This document shows, one piece after another, positions 20,546 to 31,195 of a DNA stretch of 64,000 nt (the stretch's first letter is position 1; each line of letters starts with the position of its first letter). The notes below the pieces were generated by a model. The model saw only the letters and a list, made by a program, of their open reading frames with translations, did not search any database and was not told the origin of the DNA. The stretch comes from Dromiciops gliroides. Lineage: Eukaryota; Chordata; Mammalia; Microbiotheria; Microbiotheriidae. The DNA lies in contig NC_057864.1 of assembly GCF_019393635.1 (NCBI RefSeq), positions 443,866,822 through 443,930,821 of the forward strand. The letters run 5' to 3'. A program made the position numbers and the translations under genes.

Positions 20546-21476
20546 TTCATGTAATATAGACTCACATTTTCATCTATTGTCTCCTTCTGTTCTCCAATGT
20601 ATATGGAATTGCTCATTTTATTTGACATTTTCTAAGTTCAGAATTTTTTTGAAAAAAAAGAAAACTTTAAAAAAAGATTTAAAAAGAAAATTGATGTCCA
20701 ATGCTTTAAAAAAATGTACCCATTGTTTGCATTACCCAGACCAACATTCTTCTTTAGTCCTTGCATCACCACCCAGCAGATGGGCTAAATGCCAAAAAAG
20801 TTCAGTTTCCCCAGAACTCTCCACAAGAGCCAAAAAGGGCATTCACTCAGAGGTTTTTTCACTCAGGACAAAAACATTTGTGGTGAAAAAGTTTCCATCT
20901 TGATAATGTAAGGAGGCTTGTAGCACTCTTCTGGCTTCTTCCAAATCACAGTTTGGTACAAAGAGATGTGGGAAAACTTTATTGCATTGTTTAAAGCTGG
21001 CCATGCCTGACTGGGAGACTAGATTTACTGTTTAGAGACCAGATTCTTTCATTCTTAATTCAGGACTACAGGTTATGCTCCCCCTCAAAAACAAAAAAAA
21101 ATAATTTCCAGGGGAATCATATCCAAAGAATGATACAAGGAATATAAGGAGTTTCTGCCTCCTTATACATCTCAAGCAACCCATGAGTCTTATCTGGAAA
21201 CTGCTTCCATGCTGTTGTTTTCCTTGTTTCTTTGTTTAAATTACATAGAATGTAAAACTTACAGAGACTGGGAAGGGGAGGAGAGGGGAGGGAACCACTT
21301 ATTTTTGGCTCTCCCTTTAATAGGTTCTTTCTAAATTTTTTTTCAATTCTGGGTTTGTTCTATACTGACTAAAGGTAGTATTTGTTGTTGGCCTTGACCC
21401 TAGATGATTATGATTCTGCTTTAGGCTCTCCAGATCTCTTTTCTTCTTGATTCTGCTGTGTGCTTTTAGTTTATAT
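20546..21476. other. Unassigned sequence
   Basis: About 0.9 kb with no recognised gene. The 192-codon plus-strand frame ending at 20903 starts inside the L1 3' end and shows no domain. Confidence 0.45.
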
Positions 21477-21488
21477 TTATACTCCTGC

Positions 21489-21638
21489 TTGGGGGCAGCT
21501 AGGTGGCACAGTGGATAAAGCACTGGCCCTGGATTCAGGAGGACCTGAGTTCAAATCTGACCTCAGATACTTGACACTTACTAGCTTGGTCAAGTCACTT
21601 AATCCTCATTTCCCTGACAAAAAAAAAAAAAAAAAAAA
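21489..21638 (+). mobile_element. CORE-SINE
   Basis: Complete copy with an A-run of about 18. 'ttatactcctgc' (21477-21488) is repeated with one mismatch at 21639-21650. Confidence 0.93.
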
Positions 21639-21689
21639 GTTAAACTCCTGCAGCACTAGGCAGGTCTGAGAGAGTTTTCTCCATTATCC

Positions 21690-21936
21690 TCACATTTCCT
21701 TGCTACCACATTCCTAGCAAGTCAAGTCATCATTTGCTTAATTCTACCCTACACATTCCAATGTATCCTTTTTCAATCCCCATGCCATCAGCTTCTTCTA
21801 TCATCACCATATTCCTATCTGAAAGGTTTTAGGTGTGCTATACCTCCTCTTCACTACTTTACCCTGCCCTCTTAGCATCCTTAGCTACCCTCAGGACTCC
21901 CTCTAGTCTCCACCTTCAAAGGGAAGCCTTTCCTGA
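21690..21936 (+). repeat. Probable L2 3' region
   Basis: Pyrimidine-rich text ending 'gggaagcctttcctgatctc' matches L2 3' ends; 22306-22400 ('tctcatccttaaagatgtaa') is probably its continuation after two SINE insertions. Confidence 0.4.
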
Positions 21937-21950
21937 TCTCTTTAGTTTTT

Positions 21951-22104
21951 GCTTTTGTTTTGTGTGTGTGTGTGTGAATGGGGGTTAAGTGACTTGCCCA
22001 GGGTAATGCAGCTAGTAAGTGTCAAATATCTGAGGTTGGATTTGAACTCAGGTCCTCCTGAATCCAGGGTTGGTGCTTTATCTACTGTGCCACCTAGCTG
22101 GCCT
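21951..22104 (-). mobile_element. CORE-SINE, first of two at one target
   Basis: A TG-rich tail, then 'gaatgggggttaagtgactt' to 'gccacctagctggcc'. 'tctctttagttttt' flanks it at 21937-21950 and 22105-22118. Confidence 0.93.
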
Positions 22105-22118
22105 TCTCTTTAGTTTTT

Positions 22119-22291
22119 TTTTTTTTTCAATTTTTTTGGTTTTTTTTTTTTTAGTGAGGCAATTGGGGGTTAAGTGACTTGCCCAGGGTCACAAAGCTAG
22201 TAAGTGTTAAGTGTCTGAGGCCAGATTTGAACTCGGGTCCTCCTGAATCCAGGGTGGGTGCTCTATCCACTGTGCCACCTAGCTGCCTCCT
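22119..22291 (-). mobile_element. CORE-SINE, second at the same target, 'caattgcctcac' type
   Basis: T-run, 'agtgaggcaattgggggtta' to 'gccacctagctgcct'. The 17-base duplication 'ccttctctttagttttt' (22102-22118 and 22289-22305) is perfect and includes the target duplication of the preceding SINE. Confidence 0.93.
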
Positions 22292-22409
22292 TCTCTTTAG
22301 TTTTTAAGGGATCTCTCCCTCCTCAAAATATCTCATCCTTAAAGATGTAACCCTCGGGTCATTTTGATATTCCCATCTAGCAAAATGCCTTACAGATTAT
22401 ATTTTATCA

Positions 22410-22567
22410 TTGTTGAATGAATGAAAAAACATGTATTAAATCCTAGCCATATGCAAATCACTGGGTAAAAAAAATGAAAAAGTTCCCATTATCAAATTCC
22501 TACATTCCAAAGTGGAAGACAGCCCATATAGGAGGTTTACATACAAATCAGATAAAAGGGTTCAGTG
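22410..22567 (+). repeat. L2-like interspersed repeat
   Basis: 'gaatgaaaaaacatgtatta', 'tatgcaaatcactgggtaaa' and 'attcctacattccaaagtgg' follow the family order seen at 4.3 kb, at high divergence. Confidence 0.45.
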
Positions 22568-22760
22568 TTCCTTGACGTCCATAAGCAATGCAAATGATAA
22601 TCCATCTTCTTTAATGTCTTTTCCATGAATAAAATTGTGTCTCTTTGTGTCAAATCATTTGATGGTGCCAAAGACCTTGGTGTCAGGAACTTTCTTTTCT
22701 AGGTCTTCAGTAGCTGTGGCTCCTGAGGATGTGGAATTGTAGCAGCTGCAAAGGAAGTAG
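22568..22760 (-). pseudogene. YBX-like cold-shock-domain fragment, copy 1
   Basis: The minus strand reads 'KKVPDTKVFGTIK', a TGA stop at the position of the conserved W, then 'FDTKRHNFIHGKDIKED' (22598-22720). Y-box proteins, as I recall them, read KKVIATKVLGTVKWF...GFINRNDTKED there, so the first half of the cold-shock domain is recognisable with one codon fewer. The other half of the domain is not seen. It is probably a truncated old retrocopy; the parent (YBX1, YBX2 or YBX3) cannot be told. A related block lies at 54.5-54.7 kb on the plus strand. Confidence 0.6.
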
Positions 22761-23249
22761 CCAAATCACAAAGGTTGGGTCCCTAGACTTTGTTTTCCAT
22801 CTTTGAATTCTCATCTTTGGAGTGCTCTGTCAAGGAATTTGGTACTGTCATTTGGATGTCAACACAGGATCCAAATGGAAGAGTTATTCCTTATTGATGG
22901 GGAAGTCCTCCAAACACTCCTCTTTGTGTCAACTGAATCAAACCTTTGAATTATGTGGACCCTCCTAAAGGAAAACCAAAATCATTCAAAAGAGTGTGGC
23001 CCAGCTATCTATGCAGGAAATTCTAAGTGGATGAAGACAGCCTATTGTTTAGACTATGATGAGCAATTAAATGGACAGCCCATACAATTGTTCCATCATT
23101 ACATATATCTTGAATAGACACTACAAATAGATAGTCAACCAGTCCAGAATTAAATGAGTTGAGGAAAGTGGGCTCAATTGCTTTGGGGAAATATGCATTG
23201 CTTCCAATGTTCCCACTATTCTTCCTGAAACAAAATCCTATCTTTATTT
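22761..23249. other. Unassigned; 79-codon minus-strand frame
   Basis: A minus-strand frame at 23023-23262 encodes an ordinary-looking sequence including 'SIQDICNDGTIVWAVHLIAH'. I do not recognise it. It may be chance or an old retrocopy. Confidence 0.35.
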
Positions 23250-23391
23250 GGGGGGGGGGCAATGAGGGTTAAATGACTTGCCCAGGGTCACACAGCTAGC
23301 AGGTATCAAGTGTCTGAAGCCAGATTTGAACTCAGGTCCTCCTGCATCCAGAGCTGGTGCTCTATCCACTGTACCACCTAGCTGCCCCCCC
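23250..23391 (-). mobile_element. CORE-SINE with G-run in place of T-run
   Basis: Eleven Gs precede 'caatgagggttaaatgactt'; the copy ends 'gctgccccccc'. The flanks 'caaaatcctatcttta' and 'caaaagcctttttaag' may be a decayed TSD. Confidence 0.9.
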
Positions 23392-23452
23392 AAAAGCCTT
23401 TTTAAGATCAATATTTGTCCAGTGATACTATATGACTTAAAAGCATAACATA

Positions 23453-23601
23453 GGGGAAGCTAGGTGGCACAGTGGGTAGAGCACCGGCCCTGGATTCAGG
23501 AGGACCTGAGTTCAAATCCGACCTCGATACTTGACACCTACTAGCTGTGTGACCCTGGGCAAGTCAACCCCAATTGCCTCACCAAAAAAAAAAAAAAAAA
23601 A
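23453..23601 (+). mobile_element. CORE-SINE, 'caattgcctcac' type
   Basis: Complete copy with an A-run of over 20. 'aaaagcataacata' (23439-23452) is repeated with one mismatch at 23602-23615. Confidence 0.95.
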
Positions 23602-23615
23602 AAAAGCATAGCATA

Positions 23616-24203
23616 TCCCAATCTCTAGAGAATGAAAGTTGCAGATCACCCTAAGGACAATGGAGAATCGCACAGCTGGTGTGAGTAGACCGATATTGCT
23701 AACAAAGGATTTTGCAGAAGTGATGGTATAAAGGATATAAAAAAGATAAATGATTAAAAAGGAAAACAGTCATCATGTAGTGATAACAAGGTATGACCAG
23801 TGGACGGCCTTTAGGCTTCACTGATACTCATATAATGGCAGAGGATCTAGAGGAAGTTTCCTAGCACATCTAGATGAGTCCTGTGTAAAATCTACTGAAT
23901 GACATGAATGAGCGTGTCACAAGATGAAAAGGTTAAATCAATGGCTAACTATACTGTTGGATGGAGTACCTACCACATAATATCACAGATACATGAAAGT
24001 GGGAAGCATTGCCAGTACTAAGTTATACCTGGTACAAAGTGGTTAAATGTTTATTCAATTGAACTGTTCTTATCTCCTTGGCTACTACTTACCTGCCCTG
24101 CCCTGCTCACCACAGACTGACACACATAATCATCTCAGAGAATAACTAAATCTATACTTCAGCAGACAATCTCCATATAACTATGGTCCATCCTATGCAG
24201 AAT
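23616..24203. other. Unassigned sequence
   Basis: No gene or repeat recognised. Confidence 0.45.
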
Positions 24204-24218
24204 CTCATGCTGTTTTTT

Positions 24219-24373
24219 TTTTTGTTTTGTTTTGTTTTAGTGAGGCAATTGGGGTTAAGTGACTTGCCCAGGGTCACACAGCTAGTAAGTGTTAAGTGGC
24301 AGAGGCCGGATTTGAACTCAGGTCCTCCTGAGTCCAGGGCCGGTACTTTATCCACTGCGCCGCCTAGCCGCCC
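24219..24373 (-). mobile_element. CORE-SINE, 'caattgcctcac' type
   Basis: T-rich tail with GTTTT units, core, and 'cgcctagccgcccc' head. The duplication 'ctcatgctgtttttt' is perfect at 24204-24218 and 24374-24388. Confidence 0.95.
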
Positions 24374-24388
24374 CTCATGCTGTTTTTT

Positions 24389-25510
24389 ATTAGCTTGGCA
24401 TAAGTTCAAAGTATTAGTAAATCTTATGAAGGAACTATATGTAGTCACTCCCCTTTTCCAGTCCAAAGAGTCCTCTTTTAGACCTCAGATTTTAGGGTCA
24501 TTATTCCTACTAATCCAGCTCTCTAGGTCCTTGTGGTCTTCTGACTTGCTTCCAGGACTTCAGGTCAAAATCATTATCTAAGCAATCAGCTGGTTTACCA
24601 ACTTCACCATTGTCATACCCCTATTGCCACTCTCTGGGCTCCATCTAAAGAAAATCTTTAACTAGTCTTTTCCTTTCTGATTATTGGAACTCAGTCCTCA
24701 TTCAGTTCCTCTGAGTAGCTTCATGATCTCATTTCAGGTTGCATTCCCTATAGACCTGCTCATTTTATTTTCATTTGGTTTTTCATTCTTTCTCTTAAAG
24801 CTTTTCTTATAGAAATTTCCTGCCTCTTTTAACACCAACTCCAGCCCTCTAATCTGGTTTAACTCAGAATCCTTTACAGCCTCTTGCTTTAACACACAAT
24901 TTCACGAAAAATTCATTTCATTTCTCCAAAACTATTTACCTTGAAGTCCATTTGACTCAATTTGGAAATTTCCTTCCTCTTCCAACCATCTCTCTATGAT
25001 ACTTTTCTCAGGGATTCAAAATACACATGAGTATGGTAAAGATAGTCATCTAGCCTTCTTGTCCATTCTTAAAATATTTTAAAGTACTTTCTATTTCTCA
25101 AATTCACATTTTATCTCCTCTACCTCTAGGCTGTCTGGAATTCATAATCCACTATAACCCCTTCTGTGTTCTTGGGATATTCCCACCCTTGGCAAGAATT
25201 TGGGAATTCCAGGATCCTCTAGGTTCCCAGAGGATGGGTGTGGAGCTTTGCAGGTCTTGATTAGCCTAAGTATGTTGACTTTTGGGACTAGAGCCACACT
25301 TTCTGTCTCTTATGTATCAGCATCTGAGGCTACAGTAGGTTTTATTGCTGGCCACTTTTGTGGATTTGGTCTCCAGGGAATTCATGGGGGTCTCTATTAT
25401 CCTTCTGATCCTATTCTAACTACTGTGCCTGGTATCTTGATTGGCAACTATACATGGATAGTTTTTTCTCTCTCCTCCTTCCTTTTAAGTTTGCAAACGT
25501 CCAGAGCTAG
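24389..25510. other. Unassigned sequence
   Basis: Over 1.1 kb of moderately pyrimidine-rich DNA without a recognised repeat. The longest frame (plus, 25200-25577) runs into the next SINE and shows no domain. Confidence 0.5.
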
Positions 25511-25516
25511 TGGTGG

Positions 25517-25696
25517 TTTTTTTGTTTTGTTTTATTTTGTTTTTCGTTTGTTTGTTTTGCTGGGCAATGAGGGTTAAGTGACTTGTCCAGGGTCACACAG
25601 CGAGTAAGTGTCAAGTGTCTGGGACTGGATTTGAACTCAGGTCCTCCTGAATCCAGGGCCAGTGCTTTATCCACTGTGCCACCTAGCTGCCCCCCC
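25517..25696 (-). mobile_element. CORE-SINE
   Basis: GTTTT-rich tail, 'gctgggcaatgagggttaag' to 'gccacctagctgcccccc'. No clear TSD. Confidence 0.9.
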
Positions 25697-26094
25697 TCCC
25701 CGAAATAGTGTTCTTAATAGATCCATCCCTAGGCAGAAATCCTTCTTTCCTCTATTTTAAGCCCTGATCTAGAAATCCAGTCATATTCAGACACCATTTT
25801 AACCAGCTGTTCACTTCCCAAATGAGAATTTGTCTGACTCCAGAGATAGTGTTCTTCTCATTGTGTTACACTGCCTCCAAGGAGGGCTCCTATGCTTGAT
25901 CCACCACAAGTTAGGATTTAGAGTTGAAAGGGATCTTAGCAATGAGGGGAGTGAGACACCCTGACTTTCCTTTTACCGACCCACAAACATCTCAAAAACA
26001 ATTCCCAGGGCTCCCCATTGCATTATTCAGAAACTCTCTTTGTCCCAAAGAAGAGAGTGAGGCTTTCTTTTGAGGAGAACAATTTCCTCTTTAA
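25697..26094. other. Unassigned; MIR-like traces at 25905-25960
   Basis: 'tagagttgaaagggatctta' hints at an antisense MIR-type repeat. The rest is not recognised. Confidence 0.35.
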
Positions 26095-26215
26095 AAGTTT
26101 TGTCAAATTCTACCACTACCTATATGATCTTGTGCAAGTTACTCAAGCATCTTTAGGCTCCATCTGTAAAATGACGAGGTTGGACAGGAAGACCTCTACT
26201 AGCTCTAAATCCAGA
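26095..26215 (+). repeat. MIR fragment
   Basis: 'tatatgatcttgtgcaagtt', 'ctccatctgtaaaatgacga' and 'gttggacaggaagacctcta' keep the sense MIR order. Confidence 0.65.
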
Positions 26216-26690
26216 ATTCTTCTTGCCCTTCCCATCTCCCCCTGTGCACTTCATGCCGGTGACAGACAAGGGCATGCAAGGGACCAATCAATGGCTGTAA
26301 GCTGCTGTCCACACAAACAGGATCCTCTAGGCAGCTGACAAGGTACCAGGCAAATAGATTGGACTTGCTCCTCTTTATGCCTGTGCACGGGGCAGAGATG
26401 TGGGCAGGAAGAAGTTGGGAATTCCCTGACCCCTCATTCATCCAGACACGCTGGATTTTGAAAAATGAATGTACTGGAGTGGGGCTGGTTAGTGAGGCTC
26501 TGACGCCATCTGGTGCCTCAGATCCTATATGCCAGCCAGTGCTCTCTGCTACCACCTAGTGGCTCCTGCTTCGGTATCATCTCCAACTTCCCCATAACAG
26601 TTTTGCAAACTTCTATAAATTATAATAGTTAACAGTCTCGATTCCAGAAGACTGGTGATGAAGCATCTTATTCATCTCTTGAAAAATATG
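26216..26690. other. Unassigned sequence
   Basis: A 116-codon minus-strand frame (26205-26555) overlaps the MIR end and has no recognisable motif. Confidence 0.4.
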
Positions 26691-26870
26691 TAATAGACTA
26701 AATATGTGGAATGAGGCACATTTTGGAGCATGGCCAACATGGAAATTTCTTCTGTTTGATTATGTATATTTGTTACAAGGGTTTGGTTTTCTTTTTTTCT
26801 TGGGGGAAGAGGGGAGTGGAAAGAAAGAAAAAACATTGTTATATAAAAAAATTAATTTAAAAAAATTGTC
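26691..26870 (+). mobile_element. L1-family 3' end
   Basis: 'ggccaacatggaaatttctt', 'ttatgtatatttgttacaag' and a G/A-rich then AATT-rich end match copies at 20.4 and 40.3 kb. Confidence 0.6.
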
Positions 26871-27030
26871 ATGTTTAAGGAGTGAGCTAATTTAATAAAT
26901 GGAGAGATGTGGAAGAGGGGGGCTCTGTTTCTAGCGCTCATTTTTAAAAACACTTCTAAAAATGTATATTCTTCTCCCCTAGTGCCACATTTTGCAAATT
27001 TAAACAGATCTTTTTAAAAGTTATATTGGG

Positions 27031-27174
27031 GGCAGCTAGGTGGCGCAGTGGATAGAGCACCGGCCCTGGAGTCAGGAGTACCTGAGTTCAAATCCGGCCT
27101 CAGACACTTAACACTAATTAGCTGTGTGACCCTCAGCAAGTCACTTAACCCCAATTGCCTCACTAAAAAAAAAA
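27031..27174 (+). mobile_element. CORE-SINE, 'caattgcctcac' type
   Basis: Clean full copy with 'cttaacactaattagctg' and 'ccccaattgcctcact'. The duplication 'aaaagttatattggg' is perfect at 27016-27030 and 27175-27189. Confidence 0.96.
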
Positions 27175-27297
27175 AAAAGTTATATTGGGAGCAGGAGAGA
27201 CTTTTAGTGGATGAGATGATAGTAATAGAAGACTTAAAGAATATAAAACTACTCAATCATTAGGTTTCCTTGGAGAATAATCTTTGGATCAGGAAGG

Positions 27298-27445
27298 ATA
27301 GAAATATACATATAATATATGTATATATATATATTTATATTTACATATGTATGTATTTTTAATTTGAGTTGAAACCCAAGTAAGATAAAAGGAGGAAGGA
27401 AGGAAAGAAGGAAGGAAGAAAGAAAGGAAGAAAGGAAGAAGGTCT
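27298..27445. repeat. AT-rich run and GGAA microsatellite
   Basis: A TA/ATAT run at 27300-27355 is followed by GGAA/GAAA units at 27390-27441. Confidence 0.85.
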
Positions 27446-27775
27446 TGAATTTATCTAGAAACAGATTATTTTTGCCCTAATATTCAAAAAAGTGGGGGTG
27501 AGAAGGATAGAGTCATCAAACTATAGTTAATTTTAATTTTTAGAAAAATTTTAAAACATAGTATTAAAGAGAAGGTTTGCAAGAAGTTAGGAAGGGAAAC
27601 ATTGTGCACTAAGAAGCAGAACGGATTCCCCAAGAAGTGGGACTTCATTTTAGTGAGTGAGATTGACCTCATTTCCTACTACCACATTTAGGGTAAAGTA
27701 GCTGAGAAAACAAATCAGGAAGGCATCAATCTCTGACAGTAGGACAACAAATACATCGGTCTTTCTTAGTTTGAA
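27446..27775. other. Unassigned sequence
   Basis: A/T-rich, with no recognised feature. Confidence 0.4.
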
Positions 27776-27779
27776 GTCA

Positions 27780-28045
27780 CATATTGTTGTTGTTGTTTGT
27801 TGCTTGTCCTTTGTTATCAAAGAGGACCCTGCCATCAGGATGATGTCATTACTTGCACTGAATTGGATTTTTAAGTGAGGGAGGACTGTGCCAGGTCACC
27901 AACCTCACTCTCTCCTCCAGAGCCATTTGGGTCTAGTGGCAAGAGATACATCAGGACGCCTGGAGATGGCCCTGAATGTTTAAGGCAATTGGGTTTAAGT
28001 GACTTGCCCAGGGTCACACAGCTAGTAAGTGTCTGAGGTAGCAGG
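27780..28045 (-). mobile_element. Composite SINE, copy 3
   Basis: Reversed, it reads CORE-SINE core ('agctgtgtgaccctgggcaa', 'cccaattgcctt'), then the tail 'ggccatctccaggcgtcctg', 'gccactagacccaaatggct', 'cagtgcaagtaatgacatca', and ends in an AAC run. Core and tail join as in the TSD-flanked unit at 3.7-4.0 kb; the head is missing. Confidence 0.75.
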
Positions 28046-28384
28046 CTTATAAAAAGTAGAGATAGCTGAGACTTCAGGGCTGATGTCTTTTAAGATGATT
28101 TTTTTTTTTTACAGTGCGTATAAGAGAAGAATGTATTGCTAGGAAAGAAAGCAAAAGATTCAGATGAGACCTTATGGTGGGAGGGCACTATTGAAGTGAG
28201 GAGGCCAATTAACTAGATAGTTTTCTTTATCTGCTCCCTTGTATTTATGTGTCCCTGGAGATGGTCTTATACATTGAGCTGTTCTAAAAACTGCTTGAGA
28301 TCTTAGGAAGAGAAAATTTTAAAACTCTGAACAGTGATGACTTTGTGTCACATGGTCAGTAATAGCTATTTCCTCTCCTGTTCA
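28046..28384. other. Unassigned sequence
   Basis: No feature recognised. Confidence 0.4.
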
Positions 28385-28489
28385 ATCAGGCAATAAATAT
28401 TTATTAAACGCCTGCTATGTGCCAGGCACTATGCTACTTCTCAGGGATGCAAAGACAAAAGTAAAACAGACCCTGCCCCCAAAGAGTTT

Positions 28490-28943
28490 GTTGTTCAGTT
28501 GTTTTTCAGACATATCTGACTCTTTGTGACTCCATTTGGAGCTTTCTTGACAAAGATACTAGAGTGGTTTGTCATTTCCTTCTTCAGCTCATTTGACAGA
28601 TGAGGAAACTGAGGCAAACAGGGTAAAATGACTTGCTCGGGTCACACAGCTAGTAAATGTCTAAGGCGGGCAGCTAGGTGGCACAGTGGATAAAGCACTG
28701 ACTGGATTCAGGAGGGCCTGAGTTCAAATCCGGCCTCAGACACTTGATACTTGATAGCTGTGTGACCTTGGGCAAGTCACTTAACCCTCTTTGCCCTGAA
28801 ACAAAACAAAACAAAACAAAACAAAACAAAACAAAACAAAACAAAACAAAAAAGAAAGAAATATCTAAGGCTAGATTTGAATTCAAGTCTTCCTTATTTC
28901 AGGCCTGGTGCTCTATCCGCTGAAGCACCTAGCTGCCCCAACT
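28490..28943 (-). mobile_element. Mar1-like SINE with Bov-B-type tail, itself interrupted
   Basis: The plus strand shows the reversed tail 'gttgttcagttgtttttcag', 'ctctttgtgactccatttgg', 'gagtggtttgtcatttcctt', then the core and, after a younger SINE, the head 'cacctagctgcccca'. This tail resembles Bov-B LINE ends. The flanks 'caaagagttt' (28480-28489) and 'caaggagttt' (28944-28953) form the TSD. Confidence 0.85.
28668..28858 (+). mobile_element. CORE-SINE with (CAAAA)n tail, inside the Mar1-like SINE
   Basis: Full head and core, then about 11 CAAAA units (28797-28850). 'aaatgtctaaggc' (28655-28667) and 'aaatatctaaggc' (28859-28871) are the TSD. Confidence 0.95.
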
Positions 28944-28985
28944 CAAGGAGTTTACATTCTATCATATGAGCATGCCTAATAAAGG

Positions 28986-29160
28986 TCCCATTTAAAAAAA
29001 AAGTTACCAGATAAGAATATCTCTTTTGTTGTTGTTGTTGTTCCTTAAATTCAGAATGTACAAAATAATAATCAGATCATCTCCAATGCCCTTCAAGGTC
29101 TTTTCTTAATTATATGGTTCAATTTTTTTTTTTCTAAATGAAAAATTTACTGGTCTGGTA
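28986..29160. other. Unassigned spacer with TTG run
   Basis: A TTG run at about 29025-29042 and an A/T-rich remainder; no feature recognised. Confidence 0.35.
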
Positions 29161-30735
29161 AATTAGGGAAATATCATACCTGGGTTTCAGTAAGGCATTT
29201 AACAATGTGTCTCATAATATTTCCGGCAAAGTAGAGAACTATAGGTTAGATTATGATAGTTAGTTGGATTCAGTATGATTATTGATGTCAATGTAGAAAG
29301 AATTCTTTAGTGGAATGGTACATGGATCCACTCTTGGCCCAATTCTTTTCAACCTATGACATGCTTAATAAATGTGCAGATATCATAGAGCTAGGAGTAA
29401 TATTTAACATAATAGGTCACAAAATCGGGATCCCCAAAGGCCTTGATAAACTAGAATAATGTACTGTAACGATTGGAATAACGCCACCTGCTGGATACTT
29501 ACTGTAGAAGAGTTCTGCCTATGAAGGGAAGGTCTTTGAGGGCAAGACCAGGAGTCAGGAAGTGACGCGGACTAGTGGGAGGAGGAAGGAAGAGACTGGC
29601 GCTCAGTCTCGGTCTCTTGTCCTCTGGACTCTGGTGGAGAAGGGAGCTAGAAATGTGCTCTCCCTTTAATAGATAGAAATCTAGGCCTTTTTCTCTCTCT
29701 TTACCAAATTCTTATTCTCCTTAATAAATGCTTAAAAGTCTAACTCTTGCTAAAGCTTATAATTTATTGGCGACCACTCATTAGATATTTTAGACAGACT
29801 AGCTAGAATTTTAGCCCTTAACAGTGCTGAGCTTAACAAGGTTAAATTTGATAGAAATAAATGTAAAGTCCCATTGTACAAGTACATTATGGAAAAGGGA
29901 TGGCTAGATAACTGCAAATGAAAAAAGATCTGAATATGTTAGTGACCTTCAGACACAATATGAATCAAAAGTGTGATCTAGTACCTCCCCCAAATGAATG
30001 TAATCTGAGGCTGAATGAATAGAAGAATGATGAGAACAAAGGGAAAAATAGTCACTCCCTCTACTCTGTCATGGTGAGAGTGAAGCTGTAGTATTTTATT
30101 CATTTCTGGTGCACTGAGAAACCAAACATGTTGAGAAGGACGACCAGTGTGCTAAGAGTAGTGAAGGTCGCTCCATATGGACATCAGATGAAACAGGCTT
30201 GCTTAGCCAGAAGAGACAAAGACTTGACCCAACATGACAGTGATTTTCAATTTTTTGAGGAGTGTCACGTAAAGAAGAGATCTAAGTGATCCCAAAGGGA
30301 AGAACTAAGATCAGTGGGTAGACATTGCAATTGATATAAGGAACATATTTATGGGAAGATAATCAGTTGATAAACATTTATTAAGCCCCTGCTCTATACC
30401 AGACAGTCTGCTGGACATTAAGCATACAAGGGCAAAAATGAAACAGTGGACAAGAATCGCAGATGGTGAGCCGGCATGGAGCGTTGCTGTCAGCATCCTG
30501 AAAGGAAGTATCCACATCAGTGACCTCACTGATCCACCTAAGTATTTAAGCATAAGGAACAAATTCTTCAAAGTTAGATCTGTGCAAAACTGGAATGGGA
30601 TGTCTGATTAGGCAGATCCCAAAAGGTCTTGAAGAGGTGGCTAGATGCCAATTGTCAAGACGTATGTTAAAGATGGAACTGTTGGTCACATATAGATTAG
30701 ATTAGATGACCCCCGAGGTCCATGATCTGCTTCTG
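29161..30735 (+). mobile_element. CR1/L3-clade LINE, old and split by an LTR
   Basis: From 29177 the translation reads 'YLGFSKAFNNVSH', the RT motif of CR1/L3 LINEs (FSKAFD.VSH). After the LTR, 'taaatgtaaagtccc' corresponds to the CR1 'KCKV' region. The 3' end follows at 30555-30720 ('gtgcaaaactggaatgggat', 'gatgacccccgaggtccatg'). A 30360-30455 piece is an L2-like insertion. No long frame survives. Confidence 0.72.
29465..29823 (+). mobile_element. Solitary LTR fossil, family A
   Basis: The 359-base unit begins 'tgtaacgattggaataacgc', ends 'attttagcccttaaca', and has an AATAAA signal near 29723. The flanks GTAC (29461-29464) and GTGC (29824-29827) suggest a 4-base TSD with one change, typical of class I elements. 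Its ends resemble the LTR at 31694-32370. No internal viral region is next to it. Confidence 0.8.
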
Positions 30736-31000
30736 CAGAATAACAATAACATGTAGCATTTTCAGCTCTCACACACATTACAACATTTTAGGTTTATAAT
30801 AACTTTGTGAATTAGATGAAGTTGTTTTTGCTGTTACTGTTTCTAATGGGATGTCAAATCATCTCCTATAGACTCACTGAAAGAATCTTTAGGATACCTC
30901 CAAGCTCACAGAGATGATATGTAACCCATCCCATCCCCATGTAGTTTTGATTTCTTCTACTGGATCTCTCTGAATATAGGCAAATTTGGGATTGATGTCA
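30736..31000. other. Unassigned sequence
   Basis: No feature recognised. Confidence 0.35.
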
Positions 31001-31195
31001 GGAAAAATTTCCTCACAATTACAACTCTTCAATAGTACAATGAGCTGCCTTGAGAAATAATGAAATCTCCTTCCTGGTAGGTATGAATGACCATTTCTTG
31101 GATATATAATATACTAGAAGTTCCTTTAAGGCATGGGTTAAATTACATGCCCATTAAGATCCCTTCCAAATCTCAAATTTTGTAATTCTCTGTTT
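31001..31195 (+). repeat. CR1/L3 LINE 3' end
   Basis: 'ggaaaaatttcctcacaatt', 'gagctgccttgagaaataat' and 'agatcccttccaaatctcaa' match the 3' end at 30.6-30.7 kb in order. Confidence 0.65.

Larger units (their letters stand above)
28385..28985 (+). repeat. L2-like repeat split by a Mar1-like SINE
   Basis: 'aatatttattaaacgcctgc' and 'agaccctgcccccaaagag' lie on the left; 'caaggagtttacattctatc' resumes after 28943. The interruption is the SINE described next. Confidence 0.7.

Noticed and set aside
21962-21977. Independent TG microsatellite
   Set aside because: It is the modified T-tail of the CORE-SINE at 21951-22104.
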